Below are positions 56,258-64,000 of a stretch of DNA of 64,000 nucleotides, piece by piece. The position numbers and the translations under genes are program-made. A model generated the notes under the pieces. That model did not search any database and was not told where the DNA came from. It saw only the letters and a list, made by a program, of their open reading frames with translations. Position 1 is the first letter of the stretch; the number at the start of each line of letters is the position of its first letter. The DNA comes from Liolophura sinensis. Its lineage: Eukaryota; Mollusca; Polyplacophora; Chitonida; Chitonidae. The stretch spans positions 20,431,764 to 20,495,763 of the forward strand of contig NC_088306.1 of assembly GCF_032854445.1 (NCBI RefSeq). Reading direction: 5' to 3'.

Positions 56258-59200
56258 TCATTTTTTCTGAAACGGGAAAGAAAAATGAAATATACATAAC
56301 ATTGTGCTGAAGAAATTTTCAATGACATTCAAGTTGGAAATGTTTATAGCATTGTAGGTTGAGTATTTTTTCTGTGACTGTGATCGGTATACTGTGACAG
56401 GGTGGAGTGGCGGTATACTGTGACTTGGTGGGGTGTGAGTTTACTGTGACTGGCTGGGTGTCAGTATACTGTGACCGGCTGGGGTGTGAGTCTACTATGA
56501 CAGTATGAAATGTTGGCATATTGTGACAGTCTGGGGTGTTGGCATACTGTGACAGTATGGAATATTGGCATACTGTGACAGTCTGGGGTGTTGGCATACT
56601 GTAACAGTCTGGGGTGTTGGCATACTGTGACAGTCTAGGGTGTTGGCATACTGTGACAGTATGGAATGTTGGCATACTGTGACAGTCTGGGGTGTTGGCA
56701 TACTGTGACAGTCTGGGGTGTTGGCATACTGTGACAGTCTGGGGTGTTGGCATACTGAGACAGTATGGTGTGTTGGCATACTGTGACAGTCTGGGGTATT
56801 GGCATACTGTGACAGTCTGGGGTGTTGGCATACTGAGACAGTATGGTGTGTTGGCATACTGTAACAGTCTGGGGTGTTGGCATACTGTGACAGTCTGGGG
56901 TGTTGGCATACTGAGACAGTCTGGGGTGTTGGCATACTGTAACAGTCTGGGGTGTTGGCATACTGTGACAGTCTGGGGTGTTGGCATACTGTAACAGTCT
57001 GGGGTATTGGCATACTGTGACAGTCTGGGGTGTTGGTATACTGTGGCTGGCTGGAGTGCCAGTATACTGTGACAGTCTTATGTGTTGGTATACTGTGACT
57101 AGGGGGGAGGGGGTTAATCTTACAGGGTGGAGTGTCAGTATACTGTGACAGTCTGGTGTGTTGGTATACTGTGGCTGGGGGGGATGGGGTTAATCTTACA
57201 GGGTGGAGTGTCAGTATACTGTGACAGTCTGGGATGTTGGTATACTGTGACTGAGGGGTGGGGATACTGTAACAGGGTTGGGTATCATTATACTGTGGCT
57301 GGCTGGGGTGTTGGTTGGCTGAGGTGTTGGTATATTGTGACAGGGTGGGGTGTTGGTATACTGTGATAGGGCAGGGTGTTGTTACACTGTGACAGGGTGG
57401 GGTGTCGGTATACTGGGGGTGGCTGTATTCTGTGAATGGGTGGGGTGTCAGTATACTCTGGCCACATGTGGTGTCAATATACTGTGAATGGCTGTGGTGT
57501 TGGTATACTGTGACGGTGGGGTGTTGGTATACTGTGGCAGGGTTGGGTGTCAGTATGCTGTGACAGGGTTGAATTTCTGTATACTGTGACAGGGTGTGGT
57601 GTTGGTATACTGTGACAGGGTTTGGTGTCAGTATACTGTGACAGGCTGGGGTGTTGGTATACTGTGACAGGTGTGGTTTTGGCATACTGTGACAGACTGG
57701 GGTGTTGGTATACTGTGACAGGGTGTGGTGTCAGTATACTATGGCTAGGTGGAGTGTTATTATACAGCTGTGGCTAGATGGGATGTCAGTATACTGTGTT
57801 TGGGTGAGGTGTTGATATACTGAGGTGTTGGTATACTGGGGTGTTGATATACTGTGACAGTCTGGGGTGTTAGTATACCGGGGTGTTAGTATACTGTGAC
57901 ACGATAAAGGTCACATAATAAAGGGCAGTGGAATGTGTTCCTACTTAAAGCCATCACTGATGTAACAGGTAAAACACCAATCAAATACTGGTACATAAAA
58001 TAAACCAGTTACTTTATTTCACATAAAGTTAGCCGTTTTTTTTTTGTTTTGTTTTTTTTTGGGAAAGTCAGATTTCAAATCAGACAAACTTGTACCGGCA
58101 TCAAAATTATCATTTTAAGGCAGTAATGTTGTATTTGTAGATACCAAACTTTAGGTGAAAACAGTATATTAGAAGATTATATGTATGTATGTCCACATTT
58201 TGACATGTGACAAGGCTAATCATTCTGTAATGTTTAATGTTAACAACAACATGCAAACAAAGTAATGCCCAACCGAACAGGGCTGAACATAACAAATAGA
58301 AAACATACTAATTCTTGATGGTATTATACCTCAGGATAAACCAGGTTAATTTTTTTTTTTACTTTTTTCTATTCACTTTGATGATGAAAGTATAATGAAG
58401 AGGGGTAAAAAAAATATTAAAATAAAGCGAAGAGACAACCTATTATTCCAGATACGTGAAACATTATTCCAGATACGTGTAACATTATTCCAGACACGTG
58501 TAACATTATTCCAGACACATGTAACATTATTCCAGATACATGTAAGATTATTCCAGATACGTGTAAGCTGGGTGCACCATCTTATGTAACTTCACTGACT
58601 TACTTTCTTCTTTTTTCCCTTGCCCTTTTTCTTCTTCTTCTTCAGTCCCGCCCCTAGTTTCACTATTGCACTAAATGTTTCGGTGTTCAGACGATGGGTA
58701 GTTCTCACCTTCATGGACGGAAGTTTTGCTGAAAAACATTTCGTTATTTCAATAACACAATTAAATTCGTAATGTTCCAAAGATGCAATTCAAAGAATAT
58801 TATTAGTTACACAATTACTCAATGACAAGATACAGAATTCCATGATGTTAGTAACCATACTATTGGGCAAAGTGTCAATGATGTCAGAGATGAACAAAGG
58901 GAGATAACCTAGTCGACAGCTGCTTATGGTACATGCTGCAGGATGTATGGATATTGACAACCCCAAAGCGATTGCTGCTGTTCAGTGAAAACTGTAATAT
59001 TTTTTCTGATGCACGATAAACAAAGATACAAATTCCAAATTATCTGAACTTCAGCTACCAATGGAGAATGTGACAACATATCAACTAACAAGGAACATAC
59101 GGGACAACATCACAGCAAGGTATAAAATCATAATGTTTTAGTGCTAGCTCTCTTCTTTCCTACATGTAGATCCATGAAAATGGCCACTATAGCACAAGTG

Positions 59201-62200
59201 AAACCTTCTTGAGAAATGCATTCAACAAGAATAATATTCTGAGTGCGGCGTAAAACACCAATCAAATAGATCAATAAATAAGCATCAATAAAATGAATGA
59301 CTGAAAGTTCACAGTTCTGTTATGGTACTTATTTATTTGATTGCAGTTCTAAGCTGTATTCTAAAATATTTCACTACTACGATGGCGTCCATCATTATGG
59401 TGGGAGGAAACTGTTCTTAGACTAATAACAAATATGTGGCTGGCAGAGTAAATGCCATATACATGTATGTATTTCTTACCCTTGTTTATAAAGATACACA
59501 AATGCACTTCACAAAAATGAACTTTTGTCATTATTGTAATTTTTCAATCTTTTTCACATGTTTTCCGGATGTTCATTCAAGCATATTCTGAAGGCATTAC
59601 TCTGTGTTAACTGATGATGACTGAAAAATTGATAAGTACGACGTTAAACCCCAAGCACTTACTCACTCTATGTTGACTTAAAATTATACTTTTTGTGAAG
59701 CTCTAAAACTGACCAATCCAACCAATGTAGTTGCTGTAATGTCTCTAAAATCAATTTTAAAATGTACATCCTAAATTGCACTTGAGGGTTGCTCTTTCAT
59801 TTTGGAAAAGTTTAAGGAACTAGGGTAATATAGCATTAAGGTTTGTCCATCATTTTAAACCCATCTGAACCTGCGGATGTTTGTGGGTTTTGACCAGTTA
59901 GGTCTTCAGCTAGTTAGTGGTGGTAAATCTGAAGTTGGTCAGGTACATTAGTGAATGGTTGATTTCTTTTGTTCGGCATTTGCCCATACTTAATCTGATC
60001 GCCGGTGTACCTTCATGATATATTCTGAAGTATGGCTTTTAACCCATATCAAATTTTTAAATAAATTCTTAATGTCTGTGGGTTTCCCCCTGGGCTGTGC
60101 CCAGTTTCCTTCCACCATGATGCTGGCCGCCATCTTATAAGTGAAATATTCTTGAGTAAAGTGTAAAACACTAATCAAACAAATAAATAAATAAACCCAT
60201 CTGTTGGGGAACTTGTCAAACAGTGTTACCACACCTTCTGCCCTTTTCTCCAGGGCCTCTAAGAGTTCTCTCCCAGCCAGGTCCCCTATCAGGTTGTCCT
60301 CGAGATCAATTTCCGCAAAACAGTCAGAGTTCATGATCAGGCTGGTGTAAAAACAGAAACATTAATGTTAAATCACCGCAGAAATACTGGTTTAGCCGAG
60401 TGTACATGTGACCGTGATTTGTAATCTTTGGTTCGGCAGTTGCAAAAAGTTAAAAAAATTGGGTGCATTTAATGTGAAGGTGTGTTATTGGGTACACCTG
60501 AAACTTTGCATGAACTTGAGTATAAATTTAATTTGAAAACTCAGAAATAAAAACATAAAAAGAGAGAACCAACTCCAGTGTTGAACCAAAAAATCTGCAA
60601 TGTTGTGGCAAAGGCCCTGGGATCAGGAAATGATCTTAGGCTTAAGTCAAAATTTCAATCATTAAATTTGGTAAGGTCCTTTCTGTTATTTTAACTGAAA
60701 TCTGTAGTATAATAATGTATCCAGAATTTATGGGTTGTCAAGCAAAATTTTGGCCTTGTTACATAAGAAATAACAATTTTAAATTGCACTGAAGTTTTAA
60801 CTTAAGTCAGATCGCTTCATCATCACTGGGCCCGTGCTACAACATTGCGGATTGCTCTGCAATGTGTACCGTTGTGTGCTCAGCACAGCAATCTGGCCTA
60901 TTGCATCTCTTGATGTCTTGATTTCATGTGTTTTTTGTCTCTGATGCTTTACAGACATAAGATATTTACTGTTTATGGAAAAATTCCTCGGTCCTTTTCT
61001 TTATGAGAATTTTGTTTAAAAATCTGGGATTAGAATTAGCAAAAATATTATTTTGCCACACTGAAATGACTTGAGACCAGTGACAAATGATAATGATGTC
61101 TCTAGGGAAACTTAAAACTTACAACTCTTACAGGTGTAAAGATGCCTGACTTAATGGTCTGATATCACCTGACTCTGACTTTATCAAAGAGGTCTCCTGC
61201 TTACATTTGAGACAGATGAATATACAAAAAACTTTAATATTTTATTTATTTATTTATTTGATTGGTGTTTTACGCCGTACTCAAGAATATTTCACTTATA
61301 TGACAGCGGCCAACATTATGGTGGGAAGAAACCGGGCAGAGTCCGGGGAAAACCCATGACCACCCGCAGGTTGCTGGCAGACTTTTCCACTTACGGCTGG
61401 AGAGGAGAGGACTTGAACTCAAAGCAACTGCATTGGTGAGAGGCTCCTGGGTCATTACTCTGCGCTAGCGAACTTTAATATAACTCATACAATAATATAA
61501 GCTGACACGTCACTACTTATTGGTATTTATTCTGATTGGTATTTTAGCCATGCTCATAAAACATTTCATTTACACAACGGCTGCCAGCATTATGCAGCAT
61601 TGGTGAGAGATTTCTGGGATGCTGTGTTGCGCTGGCAGGCTAACCTCCTTGACCCTTCCAGGTTTATAAGTTTAAAAATACAGGTTGCCATCCTACCTTT
61701 CAAACAAACCTCAAAACAAAAAAATTTTAGGTCAAAAACAGTTAACATCAAGTATTTAGAAAATAAAAAATTCCTTGAAGATAAAAAAATAACCAAGAAA
61801 TATCATTGCATACTACTGCATATATTAAGTGTACATATCATAACCACTATGAATCAAAAAACATTGACAACATTTTTCAACAAACACCACACCAGGTAAA
61901 CTTACCTGCTAATTAGTTTCATGCAAATCACAGGCGCGAAATTGGCTCCTTTGCCGTATCCATCAATGCCATTGTTAGCAATGTGAAGTTTGGATATCCA
62001 GGGTCCCACACGGGGTGGAGGGGGTGGTTCCTTTTTCTTTTTCTTCTTACCTGCAGAGTTACATTGACTGACTAAATTATTGACAGACCAAAGACTGAAT
62101 GGATGTAACACAAAAAAAGAAAAATTTAAAAAAAAAAAGCTGAATGCTTATTTTTATAAGGAAATGCTGGCCGACGCTGTAAAAGTGAAATATTCTTGAG

Positions 62201-64000
62201 TACAGCATAAAACAGCAATCAAATCAATAAATTAAAAGTTTCATTCATTGATTTTCATAAATAAATGTTTCATTCATTCTTTCATTCATTGAAAATGATA
62301 CAGAACAGTTGGTGCAATGAAGACATAATAATACACCTTATGACTCCCCGTTGTCATATGACTGAAAAATTGCTTAGTATAATCTTAAACCCCAAGCATA
62401 CATACATTCATAATAATACACCTTATGAGTCCCCGTTGTCATATGACTGAAAAATTGCTATGTACGACATTACACCCCAAGCGTACACACATACATACGC
62501 CTTATGACTTCCCATTGTCATATGACTGAATAAGTAAGACATTAAATCCCAAGCATACATACATGCATAATAATATGCCTTATGACTCCCCGTTGTCATA
62601 TGACTGAAAAATTGCTAAAAATGACCTTAAACCCCAAACATACACAGATACATAATAAATACATTCACACATATCGCCATGTTCTTACCTTTCTTTTTCT
62701 TCTTCTTCTTGGCGGATGGTGACGGTGACCTCGCACTGTCTGTACCACTGCCCATACTGAGGTCTCCTCGTAAAGGGGAATACCTCCCAGTCTTCCCTGG
62801 GGATGTATATGTGTACATGTTTACAACCTGGTCTATTCACGCAATGTTATTCATTTAACTGTTCATAAATCTGACAAGTCAGGGACCACTTTCACAAAAC
62901 TTCTAAAATCACTTTTTCAGAACTATTTTCATAAATGAAAAATCTTATGGAAGAATAACCAAGGTTGGAGAAATATGACTAATGAAGATTTGTGAAAGTG
63001 GCCCCAGGGCTGCCGCAGCTTTGGACGACAGGAAAACCTTGGACATGTTTCAGTGCCAAAAAAACCTCCTCTGAAACATCAGGGCAAGGATCTGAACCTA
63101 CGACCTCACTGGTCATGGATGAGTGAGTGAGTGCTTAGGGTTTCTCGCATTGAGGATGACACCAGTTTAAATTTTGCTATATGGAAAGAATGAATGTTTT
63201 TTCAAGGATAGGATATAGGACAGATATAGGATACAGGAGGACATAAAAATAAAAAAAGGAAACTCAAAAAAATTCAGTTTTTGGGAAATGTGGACTGTCC
63301 AACCAATTGTTCGGGTAAAGGACATGGAAAATCTGGAAAATCATCGAAAACATTGAGATCAGGAAATATAAAATGGTGGATTTTCAATTTTTATTTTTAT
63401 TTCAGTTTTGGATTTTTTATTTATTTATTTATTTGATTGGTGTTTTACGCCGTACTCAAGAATATTTCACTTATACGTGGGCGGCCAGCATTATGGTGGG
63501 AGGAAACCAGGCAGAGCCTGGGGGAAACCCACGACCATCCGCTGGCAGACCTTCCCACATACCGCCCAAGAGGAAGCCAGAATGAGCTGGCCTTGAACTC
63601 ACAGTGACTGCATTGGTGCTAGCGCACTAACCGACTGAGCCATGGAGGCCCTCCTGGATTTTTTAGCTTGCACTTGCCCGTAACACACAAAATGAAACTG
63701 GTATTGTGTTAGCCTGCTTAATTCAAGCATAAACAAACAGAAAGCGTTAAATACTCAGAGCTTCTTCCTCGGCCTCTTGTTCAGCTTTTCTTCGTGCCAT
63801 CTCCTCTCTTTCAAATGCCTCATTTTCAGCCATGTCTGCACAACGCTGGATCAATTCCATGACACCTTCACACTCCAGGTCATTCCCGTCCAGGTACAGG
63901 TCCCTAAGAAACAGAAATAAACAATCAAATCCCCCCAAAAAGTGAATAAATAAATCATATACAATACTATTACATTTGAGTCTTTACATACCCATTACTG
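56258..64000 (-). CDS. Leucine-rich-repeat protein with lysine-rich inserts, 3' part (six complete exons plus an exon edge)
   Basis: I do not recognise the family member. Exons, high to low: 64000-63992 (partial), 63903-63755, 62796-62689, 62050-61906, 60341-60235, 58728-58604, 56266-56258; all phases agree, giving about 217 residues in the window. RNI-type LRR units are visible: DLYLDGNDLECEGVMELI, ISKLHIANNGIDGYGKGANF and AEIDLEDNLIGDLAGRELLE. Between them are a charged coiled-coil-like stretch (MARRKAEQEAEEEAL), a Ser/Pro-rich linker, a run of about 15 mostly lysine residues across an exon junction, and a PPPPPR motif. The C-terminus is KLGAGLKKKKKKGKGKKKK plus two lysines and a stop in a 9-nt coding exon (TTTCAG|AAAAAATGA), the weakest call. 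An ATTAAA near 56138-56133 may serve polyadenylation. The start lies outside the window. Confidence 0.75.
56388..57900. repeat. 26-bp minisatellite (~55 units) in the last intron of the LRR gene
   Basis: Units such as GGCATACTGTGACAGTCTGG then GGTGTT, almost exact 26-mers between about 56530 and 57040 and more diverged on either side. Because 26 is not a multiple of three and the unit has no stop on the minus strand, all three minus frames read the same 26-residue peptide period. This creates a spurious 396-codon ORF (56495-57685). Confidence 0.95.
58440..58566 (+). repeat. 21-bp tandem repeat, six copies
   Basis: Unit TTATTCCAGATACGTGTAAC plus one base, with ATACGTG/ACACGTG/ACACATG variants. 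It lies in the last intron of the LRR gene, 38 bp from the exon at 58604. The rest of this intron, 57900-58440, shows nothing recognised. Confidence 0.93.
59233..59420. mobile_element. Two facing SINE tail fragments
   Basis: 59233-59280 is a plus-orientation tail (GTGCGGCGTAAAACACCAAT) and 59327-59420 a minus-orientation tail plus part of the body (TTATTTATTTGATTGCAGTT, CATTATGGTGGGAGGAAACT). Together they make a tail-to-tail pair in the intron 58729-60234. Confidence 0.7.
59560..59835 (-). repeat. Family 'B' repeat interrupted by an ACTCACTC-tailed insertion
   Basis: Reverse-oriented family 'B' copy split at about 59617-59668 by GATGACTGAAAAATTGATAA, GTACGACGTTAAACCCCAAG, CACTTACTCACTC. The host repeat resumes with AAAATTATACTTTTTGTGAA, so the second element landed in the first. 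Confidence 0.78.
60073..60194 (+). mobile_element. tRNA-derived SINE, 3' half, beside an LRR-gene exon
   Basis: GGGTTTCCCCCTGGGCTGTG, TTTCCTTCCACCATGATGCT, GTGAAATATTCTTGAGTAAA, tail CAAATAAATAAATAAA. It lies 40 bp from the donor of exon 60341-60235. Confidence 0.85.
60600..60790 (+). repeat. Interspersed repeat family 'D', second copy
   Basis: TGTGGCAAAGGCCCTGGGAT, ATGATCTTAGGCTTAAGTC, TTTTGGCCTTGTTACATAAG, in the same order as 33410-33610. The intron 60342-61905 otherwise holds the SINE copies listed below. Confidence 0.7.
61240..61473 (-). mobile_element. tRNA-derived SINE, near full length, low divergence
   Basis: TTTATTTATTTATTTGATTG, GTGTTTTACGCCGTACTCAA, GAATATTTCACTTATATGAC, GGACTTGAACTCAAAGCAAC, head at CTCTGCGCTAGCGAAC, in reverse orientation. 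Close to the consensus of the copies seen here, suggesting a fairly recent insertion. Confidence 0.88.
61525..61652 (-). mobile_element. tRNA-derived SINE with an internal deletion
   Basis: Tail and 3' part (CTGATTGGTATTTTAGCC, AACGGCTGCCAGCATTATG) joined directly to the 5' part (CAGCATTGGTGAGAGATTTC, GTTGCGCTGGCAGGCTAACC); about 110 bp of the middle is missing. Confidence 0.75.
62166..62233 (+). mobile_element. tRNA-derived SINE, tail fragment
   Basis: GCTGGCCGACGCTGTAAAAG, AATATTCTTGAGTACAGCAT, AATCAAATCAATAAATT. In the LRR-gene intron 62051-62688. Confidence 0.75.
62333..62655 (+). repeat. Tandem array of the ACTCACTC-type repeat end (~80-bp unit, four copies)
   Basis: Each unit has CCTTATGACTCCCCGTTGTC, ATATGACTGAAAAATTGCT and TTAAACCCCAAGCATACATA (starts near 62333, 62417, 62495, 62576). 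It ends 34 bp from the donor of the LRR exon 62796-62689. Confidence 0.85.
63414..63652 (-). mobile_element. tRNA-derived SINE, near full length, low divergence
   Basis: TTTATTTATTTATTTATTTG, GTGTTTTACGCCGTACTCAA, GGGCGGCCAGCATTATGGTG, GGCCTTGAACTCACAGTGAC, head CTAACCGACTGAGCCATGGA with an A-box-like TGGCTCAGTCGG on the minus strand. In the intron between LRR exons at 63755 and 62796. Confidence 0.9.

Noticed and set aside
56495-57685. 396-codon minus-strand ORF
   Set aside because: It is a read-through of the 26-bp minisatellite; the same peptide appears in all three frames and there is no independent coding signal.
58395-58589. 64-codon plus-strand ORF with TLFQIRV repeats
   Set aside because: Produced by the 21-bp tandem repeat, whose length is a multiple of three, inside an LRR-gene intron.

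Overview
This is animal nuclear DNA. It is AT-rich, with small exons separated by large repeat-filled introns, GT-AG splice sites and metazoan protein families. More than twenty copies of a tRNA-derived SINE, and a second short repeat ending in an ACTCACTC-type tail, look like repeats I know from molluscs. A mollusc or other lophotrochozoan is therefore the best guess (inference; no mitochondrial or ribosomal marker is present).

There are four protein genes. (1) 1-9058, plus strand: the 3' half of a discs-large MAGUK gene, from the end of PDZ3 through SH3, the HOOK linker and the guanylate-kinase domain to the stop codon. (2) 29190-17395, minus strand: a full ADAR1-type RNA adenosine deaminase with three dsRNA-binding domains and a deaminase domain in 13 exons. 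(3) 29650-52191, plus strand: a complete, divergent member of the vinculin/alpha-catenin superfamily, about 1028 residues in 24 exons, with a vinculin-like head, a roughly 190-residue disordered linker and a vinculin-like tail. (4) 64000-56258, minus strand: the 3' part of a leucine-rich-repeat protein with lysine-rich inserts and a lysine-rich C-terminus. ADAR and the vinculin-like gene are head to head, with start codons about 460 bp apart, so they probably share a promoter region. DLG/ADAR and vinculin-like/LRR are convergent pairs. The genes have no obvious joint function: DLG and the vinculin-like protein are cortical or adhesion scaffolds, and ADAR edits RNA.

Exon boundaries were placed by reading splice sites and checking that codon phase carries across every junction. 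That check exposes three single-base frame breaks: vinculin-like exon 12, ADAR exon 11 and ADAR exon 13. In each, the exons on both sides remain in phase with the downstream gene. Three such breaks in two otherwise intact genes suggest assembly indels, although real lesions cannot be excluded.

The other striking feature is how often local tandem duplication has struck exon edges: an array built from the DLG SH3 donor site, a triplicated vinculin-like exon with two usable in-frame donors, a perfect 144-bp duplication of the start of an ADAR dsRBD exon, and a repeat array that spans the vinculin-like stop codon. Introns also carry large minisatellites (37-bp unit at 36.4-37.25 kb, 26-bp unit at 56.4-57.9 kb). 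A 581-bp element with terminal inverted repeats and TTAA ends lies at 13.4-14.0 kb. No CRISPR array, rRNA gene, tRNA gene, viral gene or toxin gene was seen.
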